Positions 41,760 to 50,985 of a stretch of 64,000 nt of DNA are shown piece by piece (position 1 is the first letter of the stretch; each line of letters opens with the position of its first letter). The stretch spans positions 62,001 through 126,000 of the forward strand of contig NZ_CP012265.1 in NCBI RefSeq assembly GCF_001277255.1. The letters are read 5' to 3'. Source of the stretch: Cronobacter condimenti 1330 (lineage in GTDB: Bacteria > Pseudomonadota > Gammaproteobacteria > Enterobacterales > Enterobacteriaceae). The notes under the pieces were generated by a model, which was not told where the DNA came from, ran no database searches, and worked only from the letters and a program-made list of their open reading frames with translations. The translations under genes and the position numbers were made by a program.

Positions 41760-43925
41760 ATGAAAACTCAAATAACTTTCGCTGCGCTTTTGCCAGCCTT
41801 AGCGTCTCTGGCACCTCTTCATGCGCATGCCGCGCCCACTTCTGAAGATGAAATCATTGTCACCCGCAGCACCACTACCGACACCTCGGATTCCGCCGCC
41901 GGTGCCGGATTCAAAACTACGGATATTAATGTCGGTCCGCTTGGCACAAAATCCTGGGTTGAAACGCCTTATTCCAGCACTACTGTTACCAAAGAAATGG
42001 TTGAAAATCAGCAGGCGCAAAGCGTGAGCGAAATGCTGAAATACGCTCCCAGTACGCAAATGCAGGCCCGCGGTGGGATGGATGTTGGACGGCCACAAAG
42101 CCGTGGTATGCAGGGAAGCGTGGTGGCCAACAGCCGTCTTGATGGGTTGAACATCGTTTCTACCACCGCGTTTCCGGTGGAAATGCTTCAACGCATGGAT
42201 GTACTTAATAGTTTGACCGGAGCGTTGTACGGCCCGGCAAGTCCGGCCGGGCAGTTTAACTTCGTGGCGAAGCGTCCAACCGAAGAGGCGCTGCGAAAAG
42301 TGACGCTGGGCTATCAAAGCCGCAGTGCATTTACCGGCCATGCCGATCTAGGCGGGCATTTTGACGAGGACAAACGGTTTGGCTATCGCCTGAATTTGCT
42401 CGATCAGGAAGGCGAAGGCAATGTTGATGACAGCACGCTGCGCCGCAAACTGATTTCAGTGGCGCTCGACTGGAATATTCAGCCGGGAACTCAGTTACAG
42501 CTCGACGCCAGCCATTATGAATTTATCCAGAAAGGCTATGTCGGCAGCTTTAGCTATGGCCCGAACGTCAAACTGCCATCTGCGCCGAATCCGAAGGACA
42601 AAAATCTGGCGCTCAGTACAGCGGGTAACGACTTAACTACCGATACCATCAGCACCCACCTGACCCATTACTTTAACGAAGACTGGTCTATGAACGCGGG
42701 TGTGGGCTGGCAGCAGGCTGACCGCGCGATGCGCAGCGTTTCCAGCAAAATACTTAATAATCAAGACGATATTTCGCGCTCGATGAAGGACTCCACCGCT
42801 GCCGGGCGTTTCCGCGTGCTGAGCAACACGGCCGGGCTGAACGGCCACGTTGATACCGGCGCTGTCGGCCATGATCTGTCGCTTTCAACCACGGGATATG
42901 TCTGGTCGCTTTATAGTGCGAAGGGGACGGGGGCCAGTTATAGCTGGGGGACTACGAATATCTATCACCCGGATGCGATAGATGAGCAGGGCAATGGCAA
43001 AATCAGTACCGCTGGGCCACGCTATCGCTCCAGCGTAAACACTCAACAGAGCATTACGCTTGGTGATACGGTGACCTTTACACCGCAATGGTCGGCGATG
43101 TTCTATCTGAGCCAGAGCTGGCTGCAGACTAAAAACTACGACAAGTACGGCAATCAAACCAACCAGGTTGATGAAAATGGTTTAAGCCCGAACGTAGCGC
43201 TGATGTACAAAATCACCCCTGACACGATGGCCTACGTCAGCTATGCCGATTCGCTGGAACAGGGCGGCACAGCACCGTCGGATGACAGCGTAAAAAATGC
43301 CGGTCAAACGCTCGATCCTTATCGCAGCAAGCAGTATGAAATGGGGCTGAAAGCGGACGTCGGCGGGATGAATCTGGGCGCAGCGCTGTTCCGCCTGGAG
43401 CGTCCGTTTGCCTATCTTGATACGGATAACGTGTATAAAGAACAGGGTAATCAGGTTAACAACGGCCTCGAATTAACCGCTACCGGAAATGTCTGGCAGC
43501 GTCTGAATATTTACAGCGGCGTGACCTTCCTCGATCCGAAACTGAACGATACGGCGAATGCTTCAACCAGTGATAAACAGGTTGTCGGCGTGCCGAAAGT
43601 GCAGGCGAACCTGTTGGCGGAATACAGTCTGCCGTCTATGCCGGAATGGATTTACAGCGCTAACGTTCACTATACCGGCAAACGCGCGGCGAACGACACG
43701 AATACGTCTTACGCCAGCAGCTACACCACATGGGATTTGGGAGCGCGTTACACCACTAAAGTGAGTAACGTCCCAACCACTTTCCGCGTAGTGGTAAACA
43801 ACGTGTTTGATAAACGTTACTGGGCTTCTATCTTCCCATCAGGAACCGATGGCGATAACGGTTCCCCGAGTGCGTTCATCGGCAGCGGACGCGAAGTGCG
43901 TGCTTCCGTCACCTTCGATTTCTAA
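41760..43925 (+). CDS. TonB-dependent siderophore-type outer-membrane receptor
   Basis: A 721-residue outer-membrane receptor. A signal peptide (about 1-24, ending HAHA) is followed by the TonB box EDEIIVTR, the plug (about 60-190, with SVSEMLKYAPSTQMQARGGM) and the 22-strand barrel, ending VRASVTFDF with a terminal Phe. It imports a metal chelate into the periplasm. The next gene, a binding protein, starts 9 bases later. The substrate is unknown; the surrounding operon is incomplete. Confidence 0.9.
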   Translation: MKTQITFAALLPALASLAPLHAHAAPTSEDEIIVTRSTTTDTSDSAAGAGFKTTDINVGPLGTKSWVETPYSSTTVTKEMVENQQAQSVSEMLKYAPSTQMQARGGMDVGRPQSRGMQGSVVANSRLDGLNIVSTTAFPVEMLQRMDVLNSLTGALYGPASPAGQFNFVAKRPTEEALRKVTLGYQSRSAFTGHADLGGHFDEDKRFGYRLNLLDQEGEGNVDDSTLRRKLISVALDWNIQPGTQLQLDASHYEFIQKGYVGSFSYGPNVKLPSAPNPKDKNLALSTAGNDLTTDTISTHLTHYFNEDWSMNAGVGWQQADRAMRSVSSKILNNQDDISRSMKDSTAAGRFRVLSNTAGLNGHVDTGAVGHDLSLSTTGYVWSLYSAKGTGASYSWGTTNIYHPDAIDEQGNGKISTAGPRYRSSVNTQQSITLGDTVTFTPQWSAMFYLSQSWLQTKNYDKYGNQTNQVDENGLSPNVALMYKITPDTMAYVSYADSLEQGGTAPSDDSVKNAGQTLDPYRSKQYEMGLKADVGGMNLGAALFRLERPFAYLDTDNVYKEQGNQVNNGLELTATGNVWQRLNIYSGVTFLDPKLNDTANASTSDKQVVGVPKVQANLLAEYSLPSMPEWIYSANVHYTGKRAANDTNTSYASSYTTWDLGARYTTKVSNVPTTFRVVVNNVFDKRYWASIFPSGTDGDNGSPSAFIGSGREVRASVTFDF

Positions 43926-43934
43926 GGGATAATG

Positions 43935-44924
43935 ATGAAATTCTCCCGTTTATTCCCGCTAATGGCGCTGCTGCTGGCGGCCAGCCTGCATGCAGAAAAT
44001 ACGCACAAGAAGGTGCGTATCGCTTCACCGTGGCCGGCGCAAAATACCATTATCGCCATGCTGGGGTATGGCAATAACATCGTCGGAACGTCGATGATTG
44101 CCCAAAAGATCCCTCTGTTTCGCCAGATCCTGCCGCGCATTGAAAATGTCGCAGTGGTAAGCGTAAACAACGGGCATGAAATCAACCCTGAGCAGATTAT
44201 CGCGCTGGGGGTCGATATGCTTTTTGTGCCGCAGGACATGGTGGTCCCTCAGCAGGATCTGCTGAAACAGGCAAGCGTGCAGGTGCTGGCGTTTGAAGCG
44301 GATTCACTGCGGGCGTTAACCCAACGCGTACAGCAAACGGCGGTGGTGCTGGGGCCGGATGCGCAGCAGAAAGCGCTCGCCTATCAACGCTACTTTGATC
44401 GTAATGTGGCCCTGGTCACTGGACGCCTGAAAGAGCTTCCCACTTCCCGACGCGTGACGCTCTATCACAGTATGGGAAATCCGCTGACTACCACCGGCAG
44501 GCCATCGCTCAACCAGGACTGGATTGACCTGGCCGGAGGTAAAAATATTGCTGAAAACTGGTTTGGCGGTCATCAACAAAACCGTTCGGGTGAGGTCGCG
44601 CTAGAGAAAATTGTGGCGGCTAATCCGTCGGTTATCGTCGCGATGAACAAGCGCGACGCGGATACCATTCTGCGTTCTCCGCAGTGGGCAAGTGTGGACG
44701 CGGTCATTCATCATCGCGTGTACGTTAACCCGAAAGGGATGTTCTGGTGGTGTCGCGAAACCAGCGAAGAGGCGCTGCAATTTTTGTGGCTGGCGAAAAC
44801 GCTTTATCCCGAGCGCTTTGCTGATGTGGATATGCGTAAAGAGACGCGTGAGTTTTATCAGCAGTTCTTTGGCCTGACGTTAAGCGATGCGCAGGTGAGC
44901 GATGTGCTCAACCCACCACGCTAA
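43935..44924 (+). CDS. Periplasmic binding protein of a metal-chelate ABC transporter
   Basis: A 329-residue class III solute-binding protein (PF01497) with a signal peptide (about 1-20, ending SLHAEN). Its two lobes, joined by a long helix around residues 150-170, hold TIIAMLGYGNNIVG, INPEQIIALGVDML and GRPSLNQDWIDLAGGKNIAENW. It would pass the chelate from the receptor to an inner-membrane permease. The expected permease and ATPase genes are absent; only a short start of the next frame remains. It follows the receptor by 9 bases. Confidence 0.85.
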   Translation: MKFSRLFPLMALLLAASLHAENTHKKVRIASPWPAQNTIIAMLGYGNNIVGTSMIAQKIPLFRQILPRIENVAVVSVNNGHEINPEQIIALGVDMLFVPQDMVVPQQDLLKQASVQVLAFEADSLRALTQRVQQTAVVLGPDAQQKALAYQRYFDRNVALVTGRLKELPTSRRVTLYHSMGNPLTTTGRPSLNQDWIDLAGGKNIAENWFGGHQQNRSGEVALEKIVAANPSVIVAMNKRDADTILRSPQWASVDAVIHHRVYVNPKGMFWWCRETSEEALQFLWLAKTLYPERFADVDMRKETREFYQQFFGLTLSDAQVSDVLNPPR

Positions 44925-44942
44925 CGGAGGGTGAGAAAAACC

Positions 44943-45123
44943 ATGACTGTAATGGAAAGTACGCTGTCAGTCGAAAACCGCTATCTTTAGATGTCGTCCG
45001 ACCCTATACGAACGCTTTGTTTGCAGTGAACCTTCACCCCTACGCATCATTAGGTTATGAAGTTGAACGCACTGAAGAACGAAATGGCGGCTTAGCAATC
45101 CATCTGCTTAAACGCGTGTCCTG
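44943..45123 (+). pseudogene. Truncated next operon gene and GNAT C-terminal remnant
   Basis: An ATG at 44943 with GGAGGG upstream begins a frame (MTVMESTLSVENRYL) that stops after 15 codons, probably the lost permease gene. Beyond it, 45031-45123 encodes a GNAT-like tail (LGYEVERTEERNGGLAIHLL), with no start. The two fragments mark a deletion or recombination junction. Confidence 0.55.
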
Positions 45124-45275
45124 ACAGTAGCCGCTATCGTAGGCGGTCATACGAATCATGTATCTGGAACCGCAGCCTACTAACCACGATGCACAGCCCA
45201 GATGTAATGTTCAATCCGGGTGGTTCTGCGGATTACCAGCAAATACGGTGCATCGCCCGGACGTGAACGAAGAAC

Positions 45276-45299
45276 GTCCGCTTTGTGCCAGAAGCGGAC
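45276..45299. repeat. 24-bp GTCCGCT hairpin repeat, copy 1
   Basis: GTCCGCTT ... AAGCGGAC with a short variable loop. Nearly the same unit recurs at 47034-47057 and 47072-47095, so the arginase-tetR module lies between copies. The sequence is a known type of enterobacterial intergenic repeat. Confidence 0.8.
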
Positions 45300-45390
45300 A
45301 CAGATTGAACCTGGCTGCAAAAATGATTTTTTCCTTTTGTTTTAACTTAACGTGCTGTGCTGTTTGCAATGAAGCGATAATAACGTAAAA

Positions 45391-45410
45391 ATGAATGAAC
45401 GTTCATTCAT
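45391..45410. promoter_or_regulatory. 20-bp perfect palindrome, likely TetR operator
   Basis: ATGAATGAAC and GTTCATTCAT are exact reverse complements with no spacer. It lies 57 bases before the arginase-like start. Its size and form fit a TetR dimer site, most likely for the regulator at 46411. Confidence 0.75.
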
Positions 45411-45466
45411 GACTGATCTGTGATTCTTTCAAATCAGTCTGTTGTCAAAACAAGCAAAGGCAAATT

Positions 45467-46330
45467 ATGACCAGTAAAACGCTCAGACTTTTATTTCCCC
45501 AATGGCAAGGCGGCAATAACCCACCCTATCACCTTGGGTCGCTTCTTCTCTCGTATCTTTCCCCCGAATCGGATGGCCCTCTTGAGTCTGTTCCGGTCGA
45601 TGAGCCCACAACGGAGTCACTGGCGGAAGTAGATGGCATTACCGCAAAACCTCAAATTATCAGGCAGCTCAACGATGCAGCTACTTTGATTGAGAAACAT
45701 AATCCCGATTCAATTGTCGTTTTTGGTGGCGATTGCCTGGTATCACTGGCTCCTTTTTCACATCTGCTCAATAAATACGGTGATAAATTGGGGGTGCTAT
45801 GGATTGACTCTCACCCTGACGTACAGACTGCTAAACAGTATCCAAACGCTCATGCCCATGTTCTTGGAACACTAATTGGAACGGGTGATAAAGATTTAGT
45901 TGCTCACGTAACCACCAGGCTTAATCCCTCAAAAATAATGATTGCAGGCATCCACGATCCACTGGCTTATGAAGCTGAATACCTTGCTCGTCATGACATT
46001 GCGACTATCGGCCCTGAACAAGTCAAAAATGGTGGGAAAGAAGTTTTGGAGTGGATTCACAGGGAAAGCATTGAGTATCTGGCGATACACTTGGATCTGG
46101 ACGTTCTCGATCCGTCACTGTTCCGTTCGGTTCTTTTCGCCAAGCCCGGCAGAGGAGAACATGACTTTGGTGACGTCGCAGAAGGTAAACTATCCATTGA
46201 CGATGTTCTAAATCTGATAGCTCAGGCAAACTCAAAAGCGGAACCTGTCGGCCTTACACTTGCAGAGCATTTACCCTGGGATATGCTGAATCTGAAGAAT
46301 ATGCTCAGTGCGTTACCGCTTATGAAGTAA
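45467..46330 (+). CDS. Arginase/ureohydrolase-family protein
   Basis: A 287-residue protein with the ureohydrolase layout. Motif 1 is FGGDCLVSLAP (usual GGDHS, here Cys in place of the metal His). Motif 2 is WIDSHPDVQTA (DAHxD type), followed by NAHAHVLGTLIG. Motif 3 is HLDLDVLDP. Four of the usual metal ligands remain. Agmatinase, formimidoylglutamase or arginase cannot be told apart. ATG at 45467 has AAAGGC upstream. The gene and its TetR partner are richer in AT than the neighbours. Confidence 0.82.
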   Translation: MTSKTLRLLFPQWQGGNNPPYHLGSLLLSYLSPESDGPLESVPVDEPTTESLAEVDGITAKPQIIRQLNDAATLIEKHNPDSIVVFGGDCLVSLAPFSHLLNKYGDKLGVLWIDSHPDVQTAKQYPNAHAHVLGTLIGTGDKDLVAHVTTRLNPSKIMIAGIHDPLAYEAEYLARHDIATIGPEQVKNGGKEVLEWIHRESIEYLAIHLDLDVLDPSLFRSVLFAKPGRGEHDFGDVAEGKLSIDDVLNLIAQANSKAEPVGLTLAEHLPWDMLNLKNMLSALPLMK

Positions 46331-46410
46331 TATCTGATTCTGGGGTCAGAGTTCAATGCTGGCTCCAGAAAAAAACGCGTTTACGCCGGTGCCGTGGATT
46401 AAAAATAGTA

Positions 46411-46989
46411 GTGAACATGTTAAAGAAAACCGAAACCTACCATAAGCTGATTACCGCTGCCGCAGCCTGCTTTGCAGAGAAAGGCTTTAATGCGACAAGC
46501 GTACGTGAGATTTCTACTCGGGCAGGAATCAGCCAGGGAGCGATGTACACGTACTTCAAAAGCAAAGATGACCTTATCAAGGCAATCGTTCTTGAAGAGC
46601 AAAATTCTGCGTTGACCGCTCATAGTGCTCCGTCTGACGGCACTTATTACGAGCGCCTTTGCGCGCAGGTTACTTTGTGCGTAAGCGATGTAGGTTATCC
46701 GGTTACCCATCAACTATGGGTTGAAATCATGGCGGAGTCTGCGCGGAACCCTGAATTGCAGAAAACGTACATTTCCAGTGATACCATCATGCGGCAAAGT
46801 ATTGCGGGAATCATCGCGGACGGTATTGCGGCGGGAGAGTTTCGCAGGGATATTAACCTTGAGGAAGTCACGATAATTCTTTTTGCCTTTATTGACGGTT
46901 TAATCGCGCGCAAGGCTATTAACGCATCCTTCTCTTTCAGTCGCGATTTGCCTATGTTTTTAGAGCTAATGTCAAAATTATTGAAATAA
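46411..46989 (+). CDS. TetR-family regulator
   Basis: A 192-residue TetR. The N-terminal HTH reads AAAACFAEKGFNATSVREIS, then AGISQGAMYTYFKSKDDL. The C-terminal ligand domain is helical (IAGIIADGIAAGEFRRDINL). GTG start at 46411, or ATG at 46417. It is downstream of the arginase-like gene and probably represses it through the palindrome at 45391-45410. Effector unknown. Confidence 0.85.
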   Translation: MNMLKKTETYHKLITAAAACFAEKGFNATSVREISTRAGISQGAMYTYFKSKDDLIKAIVLEEQNSALTAHSAPSDGTYYERLCAQVTLCVSDVGYPVTHQLWVEIMAESARNPELQKTYISSDTIMRQSIAGIIADGIAAGEFRRDINLEEVTIILFAFIDGLIARKAINASFSFSRDLPMFLELMSKLLK

Positions 46990-47033
46990 TGCTACACCGG
47001 TTCAGTCAAAACGATATCGCTCGAAGCGCAAAT

Positions 47034-47057
47034 GTCCGCTTTTCGCTCATAGCGGAC
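47034..47057. repeat. 24-bp GTCCGCT hairpin repeat, copy 2
   Basis: GTCCGCTTTT ... AGCGGAC. It lies 45 bases after the tetR stop. See copy 1 at 45276-45299. Confidence 0.8.
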
Positions 47058-47071
47058 CTTGCAGCACGTAT

Positions 47072-47095
47072 GTCCGCTTTGTGCCACAAGCGGAC
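47072..47095. repeat. 24-bp GTCCGCT hairpin repeat, copy 3
   Basis: GTCCGCTTTG ... AAGCGGAC, 14 bases after copy 2. It differs from copy 1 mainly in the loop. Confidence 0.8.
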
Positions 47096-47315
47096 ATTGC
47101 TAACTCCATGTCAAGCTGATCCGGGGGTAGCAGCTCAAGTGAGTGATATCTTCTGAGATTATCGGCGCGTCGAACTCCAATACTGCCCGGTAAACGTGAA
47201 GAATATCAGAGAGCGAGACTACAGAAATAATTGATACGGGCAGGGGGTTGTCCTGTCGTTCTACTCGAGGAGTGAATGGCCTCCCTGCCATAGCGGTCCT
47301 GAGTGCAGCACCACT

Positions 47316-49124
47316 CTACTCAATCATTGGACTATGGATCATTAAGAACTCCCAGGTATTATTCGGCATCAGCGGGAACCCCTGGCTGAATGCATTCTCT
47401 GAAACCTGATGCGCATAATGGATTTCTGGGACAGGTTTATCTTTAACGGACGCGGGACCAAACGAGGTCAGTTCAGAAATGAGCACGTTACCGCTATTCA
47501 GCATGCTGCCTGCATCGTTCATAAGCACCTGAGGCGAGCCGCTAATTTCAACAGCTTTCATCACCGCACGACCAGTTTCAGGCGCGTACCATATTTTCTC
47601 AGCGGTATATCCCGACACGTCGCATGCTTTTGTATCACAGGTCATTTCCGACGCCAGCGTGCCAGTATGATGTGGACTGGATTTAGTCCAGTGGATATTA
47701 CGGGTAATCAGCAGCGTATCAAAGGTCCCACCAGCAACCGTGATTTTCTCAATACCTGCAATTTTTGATAACGACGTCGCTTTATAGGTATATCCCCACT
47801 TCTGCCCCTTATCCCATGGCACGGTTACCCGGGTCTGGTAGCTGTTCTTCCACTCCTTACCCGGCGTCAACGGAAATGAGAGAATGTGTCGATCCTGCTG
47901 TGGCTGATTCGGCATGATCCAGGTGTAGGTATCGAGATTTTCTTTTATTTCACCATGGTCTGTCCGCCAGGTTGCCGTCTTATCATCCGATGTGATTAAT
48001 TTCAGTGCGCTGCTGTGTTTGCCATCTGAACTATATTCCCATACGGTGCCAAGTTTCGGCAGAACCCGTGAATCGATATTAAAAGGGATCTTAACGTGCG
48101 GCATTCCCTTGTCATCATACGTAATGTAATCAAGTCCTACGCTATAACTAGCGGTTTTCTGCTTGTCCGAAGCGTGCTTCTCGAAAAAAATAACATTCGC
48201 AATGTCGTCAAATGCGAAACTGTCTCCAGTTTCCTTACCCGCCTTAAATTGAGAGTAACGAACGACCTTGCCATCTTTTACCGTTTTTTCTTCCCCTTCT
48301 TTTACCCCATTTTTATAGGTGGAATAGGTAGTTTGTCCCTCATGGCTACTGATTTGCTCCCCCTCTCTCTGTAAGCGGTCATTGGTAATATATTGTACTA
48401 AACCAGTTAGTTGCCCATCACTGTTAAAAGTTTCAGTTTTGCTACGGGCCATGTCAGTCATCAGAGTTTTTCGTTCTACAATTTTGCCATCTGCGCCATA
48501 GGTGATCGTTATCGAGGGATCATTGCCATATTTCTCAATGCGTTTTATTAATTTCCCATTTTCATCGAAATAATCGTCCATCTCTTTTTCGATGTTTTTT
48601 ATGGTTTTGGTGTGATTTTTTTGTTTAAGCTTGCCATCATCATAATAATATTTTGATTCTTTATATTTCTCACCATCATAATTAAGACCCTCGTAACTAA
48701 GCTGGCCATTTTTATAATACGTTCTCTCAATGATGGACCATCCGCCGTCGAGATATCGTTTTACTTCTTTGGGAGAGCCATCCTCATTATTGGTCGTTTC
48801 TAAACCAATGGAGGTTCCCTCTTTATCCCACTCACCTTCTTTTTTTATTTTTCCATCAGGATAATAGAAGCGGTATTTTCCAGTCATATTTTCGCTTGCG
48901 AGCAAATCTTCATGGTTAATATCTTGTAAGGTGGCCTGAAGATAGGGCTTACCATCAGGGTAGCGCAGTGTGAATTTATCTCCGGGTTTTGCTGGCCAGT
49001 CCAGTAACCAGGCAGTCTTTTGCCCTTCTATAGCAAGTTGCCATTCACTGGTTACATTGCGTGTTTCCGCCCAGGCTGAATGCGCCAGAGTAATGACAGA
49101 CAGTAAATATATCGCTCGTTTCAT
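47316..49124 (-). CDS. Secreted YwqK/MORN-repeat-like protein
   Basis: A 602-residue protein with a signal peptide (about 1-19, ending AHSAWAE). Residues about 50-300 carry repeated YxDGKxxxEGxW-type units (YPDGKPYLQA, YYPDGKIKKEGEW, YKNGQLSYEGL, YYDDGKLKQ), the pattern of YwqK-type MORN-like repeats found in some toxin-antitoxin and immunity proteins. The last about 280 residues are unrelated beta-rich sequence. No partner toxin is next to it. Periplasmic or surface function is possible. Low-GC relative to its surroundings. Confidence 0.7.
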   Translation of the reverse strand: MKRAIYLLSVITLAHSAWAETRNVTSEWQLAIEGQKTAWLLDWPAKPGDKFTLRYPDGKPYLQATLQDINHEDLLASENMTGKYRFYYPDGKIKKEGEWDKEGTSIGLETTNNEDGSPKEVKRYLDGGWSIIERTYYKNGQLSYEGLNYDGEKYKESKYYYDDGKLKQKNHTKTIKNIEKEMDDYFDENGKLIKRIEKYGNDPSITITYGADGKIVERKTLMTDMARSKTETFNSDGQLTGLVQYITNDRLQREGEQISSHEGQTTYSTYKNGVKEGEEKTVKDGKVVRYSQFKAGKETGDSFAFDDIANVIFFEKHASDKQKTASYSVGLDYITYDDKGMPHVKIPFNIDSRVLPKLGTVWEYSSDGKHSSALKLITSDDKTATWRTDHGEIKENLDTYTWIMPNQPQQDRHILSFPLTPGKEWKNSYQTRVTVPWDKGQKWGYTYKATSLSKIAGIEKITVAGGTFDTLLITRNIHWTKSSPHHTGTLASEMTCDTKACDVSGYTAEKIWYAPETGRAVMKAVEISGSPQVLMNDAGSMLNSGNVLISELTSFGPASVKDKPVPEIHYAHQVSENAFSQGFPLMPNNTWEFLMIHSPMIE

Positions 49125-49471
49125 TCCTGCTCCTGAAATTCATATTTAACACCTGAAGCGAGTGTCATACGTCGTTGCATTTTTTCTATTATCACCGTTA
49201 GGTTGAGGTAGGGACAACTACCTGAATTTTCATTGACGGCTTTGATTTTTTTGGACTGACCCGGGTGTGGTAGACGATCCTGTCCATGCATTGCGCATAG
49301 GATAACGTACGTGCGCACCATGATTTACACTTAAACTTAGTGTTCGCTCTTACAATGAATTTTTTTATCTTTTATTGATAGACCAGGCATATATCGAGTG
49401 GATTATCAAAATTTGCTACCGAGATATTATATTCATTGTAATTGATATACTCAGCCATCATGGGGTAAAGG
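49125..49471. other. AT-rich spacer of about 350 bases
   Basis: No convincing gene. It presumably holds the promoter of the 602-residue secreted protein, with no motif that I can name. Confidence 0.3.
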
Positions 49472-49864
49472 TCAGCTATTCGCTCTCAGCATAGCTTCCG
49501 TTCGCATTTTGCTTTGGACTCCCTCCTGCCGTCTCTCCTTCACCCTTACATGTGCTGACGCAGCCCAGATCCGACATTGCCTTGTTTCGGGTCCGCGCAG
49601 AAAAAAGTAAATGAAGAGGTGGAAGTGCTGCGGTTGGCGATCCAGCTCGGGATTGGCAACATCACGGATAATGATATTCTTTCCACTATGACCGTTTGCC
49701 GCCCCCCCTTCAGACGCCTCCAGCGCGTCCTTCTGCTCCCGGATGCTCGCGTAAGTGTCGAGCATCTGCTGCCCCTGCCACCACAGAATACCCGCGCCCA
49801 CGGCATTCAGCAGCACGGAAACCAGCACGATGGTCAGCCACTTCTGGCTGACCATGCGCACCAT
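49472..49864 (-). CDS. Small membrane protein, possibly frameshifted
   Basis: A 130-residue frame. Only the first about 50 residues look natural: a short N terminus, one hydrophobic helix (KWLTIVLVSVLLNAVGAGIL) and a polar tail (YASIREQKDALEAS). After that the composition becomes irregular and a G7 run sits at the change, so a frameshift is possible. It lies 86 bases after dsbG. I do not recognise the family. Confidence 0.35.
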   Translation of the reverse strand: MVRMVSQKWLTIVLVSVLLNAVGAGILWWQGQQMLDTYASIREQKDALEASEGGAANGHSGKNIIIRDVANPELDRQPQHFHLFIYFFLRGPETRQCRIWAASAHVRVKERRQEGVQSKMRTEAMLRANS

Positions 49865-49950
49865 GCCTTTCGTGTGCTGGCTCGTGGCTTAAGACAGCTT
49901 CCGGTCGTGGTCGAGGATAGCGCCCCGGGCGATGATTGCGTCAGCTCAGG

Positions 49951-50709
49951 TTATTTACACGCCACGAGATCGGCCATCTGTTCAGCATTTGGTAGCCCGA
50001 CTATCTGCTGAAGCGCTTTATCTTTATTCAGATAATAAATGGCCGGTGTGCCGTTCGCGCCCAGTTGCTCCATCAAATACTGATTGTACTGGATCTGCCT
50101 GAACGCGGCGGGCGCGGTTTTTTCCGGCTGCGCCGGTTTATTTTTGCCATTCGAGCTTTGCATGACCTGCCAGGTGGCGAGAGGCGCCTTAGAGGCGAGC
50201 ACTGCGGCGGCGTAACGTCCGCTCTCCGGGCGGAGCACGCCGACTAACAGTGTTTTCAGGCTGATGCTGTTGTCCTTCAGATAGGGCTGCGCCTGTTGCC
50301 AGAATTTATGGCAGTAGGGGCAGAACGGATCGGCAAACACCACCACTTTACAGGCGGCCTTGTCGCTGCCTTCCTGAATGCCCGCCGCCTTGTCCAGGGT
50401 TTTCCACATCTCGCGACCCGCCGGGATATAAATCTCCTCATGGATGATTTTCTCGCTGAGGTTATTGCCCTGGGCATCATACATATAGCCAGAAATGACA
50501 TGTTGTTTGTCGGGCGTCAGGTAGAGCGTCACGCCCGTATCCTGATATTTACCAAGCCAGCCCTGAACGCCGCCTGGCGCGGTAAAAGGCTTAATGATCT
50601 CTATTCCTTGTTTTTCCATCTGTTTAACCGGCTCCGGCAAGTTATCGGTCTGCGCTTGTGCGTTGACGCTTGCGAGAAGGGCGCAGGCCATCAGCATTTT
50701 TTTCATCAT
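49951..50709 (-). CDS. dsbG: DsbG periplasmic thiol:disulfide chaperone/isomerase
   Basis: A 252-residue DsbG. Signal peptide about 1-20 (ends NAQAQ), N-terminal dimerisation region (VKQMEKQGIEIIKPFTAPGG) and thioredoxin fold with C130-P-Y-C133 in VFADPFCPYC, and the cis-Pro loop TPAIYYL. It protects single cysteines from oxidation with DsbD as electron donor. An extra Cys120 is present before the active site. The gene overlaps a small upstream frame by 4 bases. Confidence 0.9.
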   Translation of the reverse strand: MMKKMLMACALLASVNAQAQTDNLPEPVKQMEKQGIEIIKPFTAPGGVQGWLGKYQDTGVTLYLTPDKQHVISGYMYDAQGNNLSEKIIHEEIYIPAGREMWKTLDKAAGIQEGSDKAACKVVVFADPFCPYCHKFWQQAQPYLKDNSISLKTLLVGVLRPESGRYAAAVLASKAPLATWQVMQSSNGKNKPAQPEKTAPAAFRQIQYNQYLMEQLGANGTPAIYYLNKDKALQQIVGLPNAEQMADLVACK

Positions 50710-50942
50710 CGATCCTTTTTCATAGTTTGAGTCGCGGCTGCGCCAGCGTTATCCAGCGCGCTAAGCACGTCATTTTTATTAAGCAGGGACGAAAGCACGT
50801 TGCCACCAGGCGCTGATGGCCCGAATCCGGCGTTAAACGATACCGCTTGTATCCTGGCGCACCTGAATCTGCGCATGCGTAGCCGGTAGCCGCCCGTTGC
50901 GGTTTGCCGCGCTGACAGGCGTCCGTAACACGTTTTCATCTT
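50706..50942 (-). CDS. Possible small protein coupled to dsbG
   Basis: A 78-residue frame that ends in ATGA overlap with the dsbG start. The last third (NVLSSLLNKNDVLSALDNAG) looks protein-like; the rest is rich in Arg and Cys without a family match. It may be a real leader gene of the operon or chance. Confidence 0.3.
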   Translation of the reverse strand, partial: KMKTCYGRLSARQTATGGYRLRMRRFRCARIQAVSFNAGFGPSAPGGNVLSSLLNKNDVLSALDNAGAAATQTMKKDR

Positions 50943-50985
50943 TATTCCCCATAAATCATTAACCGAACAAGACAAGCACGGTCAG

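Noticed and set aside
45276..47095. Insertion-sequence ends flanking the arginase module
   Set aside because: The 24-base units are each internally palindromic and there is no transposase. They look like REP-type intergenic hairpins.
49472..49864. Conjugation protein of the TrbI type near dsbG
   Set aside because: Only one helix and a short polar segment resemble it, there are no other transfer genes, and the rest of the frame is irregular.
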